Shown here piece after piece: positions 1 through 7,670 of a stretch of DNA of 64,000 nt. Under the pieces are notes generated by a model. The model was not told where the DNA came from. It made no database searches and saw only the letters and a program-made list of their open reading frames with translations. Positions within the stretch are counted from its first letter, which is position 1. The number at the start of each line of letters is the position of its first letter. This DNA comes from Intestinibacter bartlettii (GTDB lineage Bacteria > Bacillota > Clostridia > Peptostreptococcales > Peptostreptococcaceae): the NCBI RefSeq assembly GCF_000154445.1, contig NZ_DS499564.1. One strand, given 5' to 3'. The translations under genes were made by a program, and so were the position numbers.

Positions 1-300
1 CAATTTTGGCATATCATCTTTTGATAGACAAATTACTAAAGATCCATTCTTTTTAAATGGAAAGTCTAACTCTTTTGACAATTCTTCCATCATTTCATTG
101 CCTTTAACATTTAATTTTGCCATTAAAGAACCTACCGGTGCATCAAACCCAGCATGAACAATTCCGCTATTTGCTTTTGATGTCCCTGAACAAACATCTT
201 CTGCTTTTTCTATAACACAAGCGTTAACTTTATATCTTGATAATTCTCTCGCTGATGCACTCCCTGAAACACCAGCTCCTATTATTACTACATCATACAT
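1..300 (-). CDS. FAD-dependent oxidoreductase, GlpA/GlpO-like (N-terminal 100 aa, cut by window edge)
   Basis: The first 100 residues of a minus-strand protein that runs off the left edge. It begins MYDVVIIGAGVSGSAS, a Rossmann dinucleotide-binding GxGxxG motif at residues 8-13, followed by an acidic end of strand 2 (CVIEKAED) and the SGIVHAGFD stretch seen in glycerol-3-phosphate dehydrogenase-type DAO-fold flavoproteins. In clostridia such a protein commonly sits beside glpK and oxidises glycerol 3-phosphate to dihydroxyacetone phosphate, and its place after glpP-glpK-glpF supports that role here. An ATG nine bases upstream is too close to the AAGGAG at 311-316, so the ATG at 300 is preferred. 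A terminator-like hairpin lies about 80 bases upstream and may control it. The substrate is inferred; the C-terminal half is not in the window. Confidence 0.75.
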   Translation of the reverse strand, partial: MYDVVIIGAGVSGSASARELSRYKVNACVIEKAEDVCSGTSKANSGIVHAGFDAPVGSLMAKLNVKGNEMMEELSKELDFPFKKNGSLVICLSKDDMPKL

Positions 301-607
301 ATAACTCATTCTCCTTTTTATGTCTCGTATATTAACCAATACTACTTCTTATTTATTATTAAATATTATTATTTTCTGTATTAAAAAAAGCCAAGAAAAC
401 TAAAACCCATGATTATCGGTTTTAATTTCTTGACTTTATCTCTATTCTCTAGTCTTAATATTTAATTTTTAATACTTCTATATTATATATTTATCAATCA
501 TAATATTTAAAAAGTATTTCACTTATATGATACTTTAAATATTTTTATATTACAATACATATTTTGTATATTATTCTTAATTATTCCTATGAATTATATT
601 AAATATT
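301..607. other. Intergenic region between glpF and the FAD oxidoreductase
   Basis: No gene is visible. The stretch holds one clear hairpin plus T-run at 383-432 (listed separately) and is otherwise very AT-rich. If the oxidoreductase is read through from glpF, this is a long leader with a conditional stop in it. Confidence 0.5.
383..432 (-). terminator. Intrinsic terminator, possible GlpP-controlled attenuator
   Basis: Read on the minus strand, CAAGAAATTAAAACC and GGTTTTAGTTTTCTTG pair around a short loop, then CTTTTTTT follows. It ends the glpF transcript about 80 bases before the FAD oxidoreductase start. In Bacillus subtilis GlpP with glycerol 3-phosphate prevents termination in the glpD leader; a glpP gene in this operon makes the same role plausible. 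The structure is seen; the control is inferred. Confidence 0.7.
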
Positions 608-1321
608 CTACCAAGGAATTGCACCATATACTAAAACTGCTATTATAGCTCCTACTACTGGTCCTAGTAATGGAACTATTGCATAGTCCCAACCTGAATC
701 ACATTTTTGTTTTATAGGTAATACTGCATGAGCAAGTCTTGGTCCTATATCACGGGCTGGATTTATTGCATATCCAGTTAAACCACCTAATGACATCCCT
801 ATTGATACGATTATACCAAATACGAATATATTACTTAAGCCTATTTGTCCAGCAGCTGGTACATTTCCTAAACCTTTTATTGCAAATACTAAAACAAAAG
901 TTCCTATTATTTCGCTTAAAAAGTTTAGTGGTTTATTTTCTACTGATGGAGCTGTACAGAATACACCTCTTTTTGTTGGTCCATTTTCTGTTAAATCAAA
1001 TTGACCTTTAAATAATATGAATACTAAACATGCGCCTAAAAATGCACCTGCAAACTGAGCTATTACATACCCTGGAACTAATGACCAATCTATTGTTCCA
1101 TCAACTGCTAATGCGATTGTCAGTGCTGGATTAAAATGAGCTCCTGATGCTGATCCAAATATGTATGCTGGTACCATAACTGCAAGCCCCCAAGCAATTG
1201 TTATCTGTATAGGACCTGCACCTTTCATACCTGATTTTTCAAGATTTACATTTGCAACTACACCACAACCTAGTAATATAAGAATCATCGTACCTAAAAA
1301 CTCTGCTATATATGGTAACAT
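608..1321 (-). CDS. glpF: Glycerol uptake facilitator (aquaglyceroporin)
   Basis: A 237-residue MIP-family channel that lets glycerol diffuse across the cytoplasmic membrane. The two pore motifs are present: NPA at residues 64-66 (AHFNPALT) and NPARD at 187-191 (GYAINPARDIGPR). The aspartate after the second NPA-R motif is the hallmark of glycerol channels as opposed to water-only aquaporins. Six hydrophobic segments are spread along the chain. It lies about 100 bases after glpK on the same strand, so glycerol entering the cell can be trapped at once as glycerol 3-phosphate. The start ATG follows the purine-rich AAGGGGG. Length and motifs are normal for the family. Confidence 0.95.
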   Translation of the reverse strand: MLPYIAEFLGTMILILLGCGVVANVNLEKSGMKGAGPIQITIAWGLAVMVPAYIFGSASGAHFNPALTIALAVDGTIDWSLVPGYVIAQFAGAFLGACLVFILFKGQFDLTENGPTKRGVFCTAPSVENKPLNFLSEIIGTFVLVFAIKGLGNVPAAGQIGLSNIFVFGIIVSIGMSLGGLTGYAINPARDIGPRLAHAVLPIKQKCDSGWDYAIVPLLGPVVGAIIAVLVYGAIPW

Positions 1322-1424
1322 AATAAATTCCCCCTTATTTTGTATATCGTTTTATTGCTGAGATAAATATATTTTTATTTTTAAAGTTATTCTATTATTT
1401 TTTATATCTCTTTAATTTAATCTT

Positions 1425-2942
1425 TTATACTTCAGAAGTAGCTTCTTCCTCTTCTTTAGCCCATCCAAATGAATACTTAACAGCTTTATTCCATCCTTTT
1501 ATTTTTCTTTCTCTTTCGTCTTCTCCCATAATAGGACTAAATACTTTATCTATTGCCCAGTTTTTAATTACATCTTCTTTGCTATTCCAATATCCTACTG
1601 CTAAACCTGCTAAATATGCAGCACCCATAGCTGTAGTTTCTACACAAGAAGGTCTCTTAACTGGTGCATTTATTATATCTGATTGGAATTGCATTAAGAA
1701 GTCATTTGCACTTGCCCCTCCATCTACTTTTAATGCTGCTAAATCAATTCCAGAGTCAGCTTTCATAGCATGTAGTACGTCATTTACTTGATAACCTATT
1801 GATTCTAATGTAGCTCTTATTATATGGTATTTGTTTACGCCACGACTTAAACCAACTATAGTTCCTCTTGCATATTGATCCCAATATGGAGCACCTAATC
1901 CTGTAAATGCTGGTACTACATAACATCCGTTAGTATCTTTAACTTTTTTAGCCATATATTCTGAATCTGCAGCAGATTCTATTATTCTAAGTTCATCTCT
2001 TAACCATTGTATAGATGCACCTGCAACAAATATAGATCCTTCTAAAGCATAGTTGACTTTTCCGTCAAGTCCCCATGCTATAGTTGTTACTAATCCATTT
2101 TGGGAATAAACGGGAGTTTCACCTGTATTCATTAACATAAAACACCCTGTTCCATATGTGTTTTTTGCTTCTCCTGGATTAAAACAAGTTTGACCAAATA
2201 ATGCCGCTTGTTGGTCACCTGCTGCTCCTGCTATAGGTATTTCTTTACCAAAGAATGAAGCATCACTATATCCATATACACAGCTTGATGGTTTTGGTTC
2301 TGGTAACATACTTTCTGGTATATTTAATTCTTCTAAGATTTCTTTGTCCCAAGTTAAATCTTTTATATTGAATAATAATGTACGAGAAGCATTAGAATAA
2401 TCAGTTACATGTGCTTTACCTTTAGTTAATTTCCATATTAACCAAGTTTCTACTGTACCAAATAATAATTCCCCTTTTTCAGCTCTTTCTCTCACTCCAT
2501 CTACATTATCTAATATCCATTTTAATTTTGTTCCTGAAAAATAAGCATCTATTATAAGTCCTGTTTTTTCTCTAAATTTATCTGTTAATCCTTTTTCTTT
2601 TAGACTGTCACAGTATTCTGAAGTTCTTCTGCATTGCCAAACTATTGAATTATATACTGGTTCTCCTGTATTTTTGTCCCAAACTATTGTTGTTTCTCTT
2701 TGATTTGTTATTCCTATTGCTGCAATATCATCTGCTCCTATCCCTAATTTAGCCATAGCTTCAACAGCCACACCTAATTGAGATGACCATATTTCATTTG
2801 CATCATGTTCTACCCAACCCGGTTTTGGGAAGTATTGAGTAAATTCTTTTTGTGCTACGCTGCACATTTCTCCTTTTTCGTTGAAAAGTATACATCTGTT
2901 ACTAGTTGTTCCTGCATCAAGCGCCATTATGTACTTAGACAT
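1425..2942 (-). CDS. glpK: Glycerol kinase
   Basis: A 505-residue FGGY-family kinase that phosphorylates glycerol to glycerol 3-phosphate with ATP. It shows the phosphate-1 loop DAGTTSNR at residues 9-16, the NQRETTIVWD segment, the GAAGDQQAALFGQ phosphate-2 region and the C-terminal VDGGASANDFLMQ FGGY signature. Length matches the family. The tail ends in an acidic run (EEEEATSEV). It sits between glpP and glpF in one minus-strand operon. The window shows no phosphotransferase genes, so whether the kinase is regulated by HPr phosphorylation, as in other Firmicutes, cannot be told from here. Confidence 0.97.
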   Translation of the reverse strand: MSKYIMALDAGTTSNRCILFNEKGEMCSVAQKEFTQYFPKPGWVEHDANEIWSSQLGVAVEAMAKLGIGADDIAAIGITNQRETTIVWDKNTGEPVYNSIVWQCRRTSEYCDSLKEKGLTDKFREKTGLIIDAYFSGTKLKWILDNVDGVRERAEKGELLFGTVETWLIWKLTKGKAHVTDYSNASRTLLFNIKDLTWDKEILEELNIPESMLPEPKPSSCVYGYSDASFFGKEIPIAGAAGDQQAALFGQTCFNPGEAKNTYGTGCFMLMNTGETPVYSQNGLVTTIAWGLDGKVNYALEGSIFVAGASIQWLRDELRIIESAADSEYMAKKVKDTNGCYVVPAFTGLGAPYWDQYARGTIVGLSRGVNKYHIIRATLESIGYQVNDVLHAMKADSGIDLAALKVDGGASANDFLMQFQSDIINAPVKRPSCVETTAMGAAYLAGLAVGYWNSKEDVIKNWAIDKVFSPIMGEDERERKIKGWNKAVKYSFGWAKEEEEATSEV

Positions 2943-3094
2943 TTTAAAAATCCTCCTTTAACCATTTTGAATTAATAATAAAAATAAATAAAAATATATA
3001 TTATCATATAGATGATTATTTTTATAATAACCTATATAATTTTCTACTATTTTATAACGTACTTTCTTATGTTATATTATCTTTTGATTTATGT

Positions 3095-3664
3095 CTACAT
3101 TAGCCATGTATTTTGATTAGTTGAAGATACACATACAGCACCTGCTGAAAGAACTTCTATGATATCTTCTTTATCAGTAATTAATCCTCCAGCTATAAGT
3201 GGACATTTTAGTTGCTTTGAAATTTTCTTTATAATTTTAGGCATTACACCTGGTAAAACTTCTATAACATCTGGTTTTACATTGTTTTGATATTTAAAAA
3301 CGTTTTCCAAAGCCATAGAATCTATCAAAAAAAATCTTAATACTGTATATAGTGATAATTCTTTTGCTCTTTTAACTAAATTAGGCTTTGTAGTTATAAT
3401 TCCATCTGTTTTAGTATTTTTCTTTATAAAATCAACAGCTATGTCTTTAGAACTTAATCCTCCAATTAAATCAATATGTATCATTGCTATTTTTTTGTTT
3501 TCTTTTATTAAATCTACAATATCAGTTATATTGCAGACATCCCCAAATAATATAAATATTATTCTAATTGAGTCTATCTTTATAGCTTTTTGTAATCCAT
3601 CCATATCCTTTACTGCTGCTATTACAGGGTTACTTTCTATTTCTTCATAAAATCTAATATCCAT
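3095..3664 (-). CDS. glpP: Glycerol uptake operon antiterminator
   Basis: A 189-residue protein of the GlpP family, matching over its whole length (opening MDIRFYEEIESNPVIAAVKD, central IHIDLIGGL, terminal PLIAGGLITDKEDIIEVL). Family members have a TIM-barrel-like fold, bind glycerol 3-phosphate, and in Bacillus subtilis bind leader RNA of glp transcripts to block termination. It is the first gene of the glp operon. A promoter-like sequence and a terminator hairpin lie in its own leader, which suggests it controls its own transcript as well as the downstream genes. Start ATG follows AAAGGAG. Confidence 0.93.
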   Translation of the reverse strand: MDIRFYEEIESNPVIAAVKDMDGLQKAIKIDSIRIIFILFGDVCNITDIVDLIKENKKIAMIHIDLIGGLSSKDIAVDFIKKNTKTDGIITTKPNLVKRAKELSLYTVLRFFLIDSMALENVFKYQNNVKPDVIEVLPGVMPKIIKKISKQLKCPLIAGGLITDKEDIIEVLSAGAVCVSSTNQNTWLM

Positions 3665-3740
3665 ATAAAACTCCTTTTCTTATAATTAACAATTAATTGG
3701 CTCCTTCTTTCTAAATAATATTAACTTTTTATTATTTCAT

Positions 3741-3790
3741 AAAAAAAAGCAATACTAAGTGAAGGTTATTACACCTTTTTTAATATTGCT
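3741..3790 (-). terminator. Terminator in the glpP leader (possible attenuator)
   Basis: On the minus strand AGCAATATT and AGTATTGCT form the outer stem, AAGGT/ACCTT the inner stem, and eight T follow. It lies 77 bases before the glpP start and downstream of a promoter-like sequence at 3828-3856. It is therefore either the terminator of nfo, about 160 bases after that stop, or a leader attenuator for the glp operon. The promoter position favours the second or both. Confidence 0.75.
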
Positions 3791-3827
3791 CTCATAATCT
3801 CACATATTTTATAAAATTTATATTTAG

Positions 3828-3856
3828 ATAATAGCACATCTATTTTTAATCCACAA
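3828..3856 (-). promoter_or_regulatory. Putative promoter of the glp operon
   Basis: On the minus strand TTGTGG (3856-3851) and TATTAT (3833-3828) are 17 bases apart, a good match to a vegetative promoter. Transcription would begin near 3821 and pass through the hairpin at 3741-3790 before glpP. Confidence 0.45.
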
Positions 3857-3951
3857 CATTAGATATTTTTTTAACACCATTTTTTCAAATTTTTATCAAA
3901 TATATAGACATATAAAATAATACTCTATAAAAATATATTTTTTATTATTTT

Positions 3952-4785
3952 TTACCAGATATATTTGCTTTTTAAAAGCTCTATTTCTTTTGCATATCCA
4001 TCTAATTCATTTGGAGTTTCTAGTAAGAAAGGAAGATTTTTTAAGGCATCATGGTTTATTATTCTAACTATTGCATCAAGTCCTATTTGTCCTTCTCCTA
4101 TTTTTGCATGTCTATCTTTATGACTTCCACATGAATTTAAACTGTCATTTAAATGGATTGCTTTTAATCTATCTAAACCTATTATATTATCAAATTCTTC
4201 TAATACTCCATCTAAGTTGTTTACTATATCATATCCTGCATCAAACACATGACATGTATCTAAACATACACCTAATTTTTCGTCTATTTCTACACCATCT
4301 ATTATAGCTTTTAATTCTTCAAAACTTCGACCTACTTCTGTGCCTTTACCTGCCATTGTTTCAAGAAGAACTGTCGTAGTTTGCTCTTTTGTAAGAGCTT
4401 GATTTAACATATCTGTTATATATTTTATACCTACATCCACACCTTGTTTTACGTGGCTTCCTGGATGGAAATTGTATAAATTATTTGGAGTTAATTCTAA
4501 TCGTTTTAAATCATCTATAAAAGTATTTACTGCAAATTCTCTTTTACTTTCATCTGCGGCACAGGCATTTAATGTGTATGGTGCATGTGCTAGTAATTGT
4601 GCAAAGTTATTTTCTTTAGCTAATTTTAAAAATTTATCTATATCATTTTGATCTAGTTGTTTAGCCTTTCCGCCTCTTGGATTTCTAGTGAAAAATTGAA
4701 ATGTATTTGCATCAATAGATAATGCTTCTTTCCCCATATTTTCAAATCCCTTTGACACTGATAAATGACATCCTATATTTAACAT
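3952..4785 (-). CDS. nfo: Endonuclease IV (deoxyribonuclease IV)
   Basis: A 277-residue AP endonuclease of the TIM-barrel Nfo family, which cuts the backbone 5' of abasic sites in base excision repair using a trinuclear zinc centre. The metal-ligand motifs appear in order: HLSVSKG near the N-terminus, HAPYTLN, FHPGSHVKQG, LLETMAGKGTEVG, CLDTCHVFDAGYD, IHLNDS, HKDRHAKIGEG and LLETPNE. Length is normal. There is no usual Shine-Dalgarno directly before the ATG. A strong AGGAGGAG lies much further up, separated from the start by a perfect hairpin (see 4795-4840). It appears to be a single-gene transcript. Confidence 0.95.
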   Translation of the reverse strand: MLNIGCHLSVSKGFENMGKEALSIDANTFQFFTRNPRGGKAKQLDQNDIDKFLKLAKENNFAQLLAHAPYTLNACAADESKREFAVNTFIDDLKRLELTPNNLYNFHPGSHVKQGVDVGIKYITDMLNQALTKEQTTTVLLETMAGKGTEVGRSFEELKAIIDGVEIDEKLGVCLDTCHVFDAGYDIVNNLDGVLEEFDNIIGLDRLKAIHLNDSLNSCGSHKDRHAKIGEGQIGLDAIVRIINHDALKNLPFLLETPNELDGYAKEIELLKSKYIW

Positions 4786-5275
4786 AAATTATTTTCAATG
4801 GATTCCTTGTTATATTAAAAACAATCCATTGACTCCTCCTCTACTATTATTCTATATTCACTTTAACTTAATCTATTAATTTTTAAATCAATTTATTTAA
4901 TTCATTTATATTTATTCGTTCCTAAAATTCCACCTAAATAAATGCATCGTGTTTAACTATATGATTTAGTTTACCCATACTTATTAAATTGTAACAAATT
5001 TATTGTTTTCTGTACATTTTATCTTGTAAACATGATTTTTTATCTGTTATTCGATAATTATATTTTACAAAAAAAATAATTAATCTCATAAAATTTTATT
5101 AATTCATAATATTTTTACAATTTTATAGACTTATTTTTTTAATCATATATAATATTAATTATACAAATACTTTATTCTTCTATAAAAATTGTAGAATAAT
5201 CATAATTCTATATTTAAGTTTTTATGAAGTTTAAAAAATCGTTTTCCTAAATAAACTTTAGTCAATTAAAGCCGA
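4786..5275. other. Long AT-rich intergenic region
   Basis: Apart from the structured nfo translation start at 4795-4840, no gene or clear repeat is visible up to the GC-rich hairpin at 5276-5311. The stretch is rich in homopolymer A and T runs. Confidence 0.4.
4795..4840 (-). promoter_or_regulatory. Hairpin-separated ribosome binding site of nfo
   Basis: On the minus strand AGGAGGAG (4840-4833) is followed directly by a perfect 10-bp inverted repeat TCAATGGATT ... AATCCATTGA (4832-4823 and 4804-4795), then nine bases, then the nfo ATG. If the hairpin forms, the Shine-Dalgarno comes to normal distance from the start. The sequence is seen; the bridging function is inferred. Confidence 0.5.
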
Positions 5276-5311
5276 CGACGATGGTGATTAAATAGATAAT
5301 TACCATCGTCG
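5276..5311. repeat. GC-rich inverted repeat
   Basis: CGACGATGGTGATTA and TAATTACCATCGTCG pair over 15 bp (one G-T) around six bases. It is far more GC-rich than its surroundings, has no T-run on either side, and lies just beyond the terminator of the EFR1 gene. It could be part of a double 3' structure. Confidence 0.6.
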
Positions 5312-5321
5312 CTGCATGTAT

Positions 5322-5352
5322 AAAAAAAAGCAACGAATTTCGTTGCTTTTTT
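5322..5352. terminator. Bidirectional intrinsic terminator
   Basis: The palindrome GCAACGAATTTCGTTGC (5330-5346) is flanked by eight A and six T. It abuts the stop codon of the EFR1-family gene. Confidence 0.85.
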
Positions 5353-6145
5353 ATTTATTATCTTCTTTATCTTTTAATAATAAAGGATTATAATATCTTC
5401 CCTTATTTTTCGTACTTTTTCCATATTGAATTGCCTCTTTTGGACATCTACAAATACAGGCCATACACTTTGTACAATGTTGATGCCACATAGGCTTTCC
5501 TTTATATAATTCTATATTTTCAAAAGGACACACCTTTGTACAAAGACCACATGAGTTGCAATTATTATCTACGCTAAACTTTGATGTTCCCATACAAAAA
5601 ATATAAAATAATTTCTTTACTATATATGTTTTAAAATAATCACTTATATTGTATTTTTCTTTATCAAAAGCATGTAGACGTCTATCTTTTATTTGCTCAT
5701 TTATTTTTATTATTTGTTTTTGAGCATCTACTAATTTTTTATTTCTTAAAAGAGTAGAATCTAAATCAAACATAGTTATAAAATTTTCTGGCATTTGTAT
5801 AAATTCAGTATAGTATATCTCCATTTTTTTATCCTTAAACATATTATCTAAATACTTTGACATACATCCTGTATCACTTCCACACGTATAAACCGAAAAT
5901 AAATAATGTTGCCTATACCCCTCAAATTTTATTTTCTTAATAAAACGCTCAACTATTTGGGGTGGAGCCCAAGAATATGTTGGAAATACAAACCCTATTT
6001 TTTCTTTTCGTTCTAATTCATAAACATACTCTTCTTGATTTTTCTTCATCTCTGTTGCAATATTTATTAATCTTTCATTTTGGTATTTACCTATTTCTTT
6101 AGCTACCCATAAAGAATTTCCGGTCCCAGAGTAATAAAATATCAT
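5351..6145 (-). CDS. EFR1-family flavodoxin/ferredoxin fusion protein
   Basis: A 264-residue protein with an N-terminal flavodoxin-like FMN-binding module (YYSGTGNSLWVA at residues 4-15) and a C-terminal bacterial ferredoxin module. The ferredoxin module has two 4Fe-4S motifs: NCNSCGLCTKVCPFENI and HCTKCMACICRCPKEA. This architecture is that of the EFR1 family. It probably shuttles electrons, but no partner is encoded beside it. The stretch between the modules (KTYIVKKLFYIFCMGTSKFS) is hydrophobic and may touch the membrane. Start ATG follows AGGGGG. It appears monocistronic. The family is recognised; the physiological role is not known. Confidence 0.85.
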   Translation of the reverse strand: MIFYYSGTGNSLWVAKEIGKYQNERLINIATEMKKNQEEYVYELERKEKIGFVFPTYSWAPPQIVERFIKKIKFEGYRQHYLFSVYTCGSDTGCMSKYLDNMFKDKKMEIYYTEFIQMPENFITMFDLDSTLLRNKKLVDAQKQIIKINEQIKDRRLHAFDKEKYNISDYFKTYIVKKLFYIFCMGTSKFSVDNNCNSCGLCTKVCPFENIELYKGKPMWHQHCTKCMACICRCPKEAIQYGKSTKNKGRYYNPLLLKDKEDNK

Positions 6146-6417
6146 ATGTCTATTCCCCCTAACATGTAAAGTCTGCTCTACTTCTATAAATGAAAATCTA
6201 TATTAATTATTTTAATTTTTCAAATTATAATTTTATATAATTACCTCAATTTATTATAGCATATCTGACTTTTTTATTTGATTATATAATTGTAATTTAT
6301 CGAAAATTAATTTAACATAAATTTAATAATTCTATTTACTTCATTATAATCTTATTATTAGCTTTTGATGTATAATAAATATAATTGATTATATTAATTA
6401 ATTGAAAGGAGATAGCT

Positions 6418-6824
6418 TTGTCAAATATATTAAATTTAGATAAAATATTGTGTATTTTTTTTGGCGAAAATATATTTACGAATTTAAATAATAATGAATA
6501 TAATAAGACAGTTGATGTAAGATCAGCTGAGGAATTTAATGCCATAAAATTATTACAATATAACATTCCTGTAATAACTATAGAGCAACATCAACTTCTC
6601 CATAGACATTTATACTTGGCTGGAATAATAGTTTTTTATGGACTTTTTAAAAATAAAAATATATTAGGAATAAGTTATTAGAAATATCAAATAATAGACA
6701 ATATAAAATTTTAATTGGTTGTTCCAAGGGTAGACTTAGAAGCCCTGCCGTTTGGCTATATGCAAGATTTCTAGGAATAGATGCTAAAATATTAAAATAC
6801 GGTGTTAAACATTATGCAAATTAA
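6418..6824 (+). pseudogene. Rhodanese-like domain protein, frameshifted
   Basis: A TTG start at 6418 follows GAAAGGAG (6404-6411). The first frame carries the rhodanese-type NKTVDVRSAEEFNA segment and stops at 6681. The rest of the domain continues in another frame: NKLLEISNNRQYKILIGC, then SKGRLRSPAVWLYARFLG, ending GVKHYAN at 6824. The catalytic cysteine loop GCSKGRLRS is in this second part. Adding one base near GGAATAAG (6667-6674) would fuse both into about 135 residues. The pattern resembles single rhodanese domains and the N-terminal half of tRNA 2-selenouridine synthase. It is a real pseudogene, a sequencing error, or a frameshifting gene; the data do not decide. Confidence 0.7.
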
Positions 6825-6844
6825 TATATTTATGTAAATAAAAA

Positions 6845-6880
6845 GATCTCAGGGGACTAGGAATCCTGAGACCTTTTTTT
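6845..6880 (+). terminator. Terminator after the rhodanese gene
   Basis: GATCTCAGG and CCTGAGACC pair around a loop and are followed by seven T. A second, weaker repeat (GGTTATA ... TATAACC, 6881-6910) lies just beyond and could serve the convergent DUF2325 gene. Confidence 0.85.
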
Positions 6881-7023
6881 GGTTATATACCCTAATGACT
6901 TTTTATAACCAATTTTTCACTATTTATATTATAACTTATATTTGTAAGTTTTTACAGTAGTATTTTGGTAGTACTACTCATTTCAATGTTAAATTTATCT
7001 TAATATGTAAACTGAATATTCTC

Positions 7024-7359
7024 TTATTGATGCTTCATTATACACTCTTTATTTTTACATACTCTGCAAGCTCCTGTACATTCATCAACTAAATCTAAAG
7101 ATTGCTCAAATGCAAATTTACTATTATTTTTATTTCTTATTATAGGAATATCTTGTTTTTTAGCCTGAGTCTCGACTGATGCCATTAATTTGTGCGATAC
7201 TGTTGATGTGAATATTACAATTGCATCTGGACTTCCAATTGACCTTTTAACACGTGAAGACATGTTTAAAACTACTTTTGCCTTATATCCCCTATTTTTT
7301 GCTAACTGTATATAATCTCTTTTCATTCTTTCGTTTCCACCAACGACTACTAAACTCAT
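7024..7359 (-). CDS. DUF2325 domain protein, probably iron-regulated
   Basis: A 111-residue protein matching DUF2325 over its length: it opens MSLVVVGGNERMKRDYIQLA, has a Rossmann-like alternation (VIFTSTVSHKLM) and ends with a cysteine cluster (CTGACRVCKNKECIMKHQ) that could bind metal. The family has no established biochemical function. Upstream are a good vegetative promoter and Fur-like inverted repeats, so expression is probably repressed by iron. In related bacteria such genes often sit near ferrous iron transport genes; none is seen here. Start ATG follows AAGGGG. Confidence 0.75.
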   Translation of the reverse strand: MSLVVVGGNERMKRDYIQLAKNRGYKAKVVLNMSSRVKRSIGSPDAIVIFTSTVSHKLMASVETQAKKQDIPIIRNKNNSKFAFEQSLDLVDECTGACRVCKNKECIMKHQ

Positions 7360-7392
7360 ATCCGTACACCCCTTTATATTTTTTTGTTTTTA

Positions 7393-7407
7393 TTATCATT
7401 TTGATAA
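7393..7407. promoter_or_regulatory. Iron-box-like palindrome at the DUF2325 transcription start
   Basis: TTATCATTTTGATAA is a perfect 6-3-6 inverted repeat just downstream of the -10 element. Its half-sites TTATCA/TGATAA match Fur half-sites, but the 6-3-6 spacing differs from the classical 7-1-7 box. Confidence 0.45.
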
Positions 7408-7411
7408 TTTT

Positions 7412-7440
7412 ATTTTAATCCATTTATTTTCTTATGTCAA
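7412..7440 (-). promoter_or_regulatory. Promoter of the DUF2325 gene
   Basis: TTGACA (7440-7435) and TAAAAT (7417-7412) on the minus strand are 17 bases apart. The -35 is a perfect consensus. The Fur-like box at 7446-7460 lies immediately upstream. Confidence 0.65.
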
Positions 7441-7445
7441 GCAAA

Positions 7446-7460
7446 TGATACTGATTATCA
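7446..7460. promoter_or_regulatory. Fur box 1
   Basis: TGATACTGATTATCA matches the 7-1-7 Fur box (TGATAAT-N-ATTATCA) at all but one position and touches the -35 of the DUF2325 promoter. Confidence 0.65.
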
Positions 7461-7505
7461 TTTTAATACCATGATATATTATTATTTTCTAATTGTCAAT
7501 ATAAT

Positions 7506-7520
7506 TGATAATATTTATCA
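7506..7520. promoter_or_regulatory. Fur box 2
   Basis: TGATAATATTTATCA matches the 7-1-7 Fur consensus at all but one position, 60 bases upstream of box 1. Two boxes in one short intergenic region make chance less likely even in AT-rich DNA. Confidence 0.55.
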
Positions 7521-7610
7521 GTTATAATTTTATTTTTTTACTTTTCATATATATTAAATATAGTTTTATATAAGAGTTAAATGTTCAATATAAAGAAATG
7601 AATTTCTCAA

Positions 7611-7648
7611 AAAAAAGACTACACATATTAAATGTGCAGTCTTTTTAT
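7611..7648 (-). terminator. Terminator after aspS
   Basis: On the minus strand GACTGCACAT and ATGTGTAGTC pair and a run of T follows, 25 bases after the aspS stop. Confidence 0.85.
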
Positions 7649-7670
7649 TATAAACAATAAATAACATGTA

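Noticed and set aside
1161..1361. A short plus-strand frame opposite glpF
   Set aside because: Antisense shadow of a clearly assigned gene.
6336..6566. A 76-codon minus-strand reading frame opposite the rhodanese gene
   Set aside because: It overlaps the rhodanese gene, has no family match, and its composition reads as antisense of that gene.
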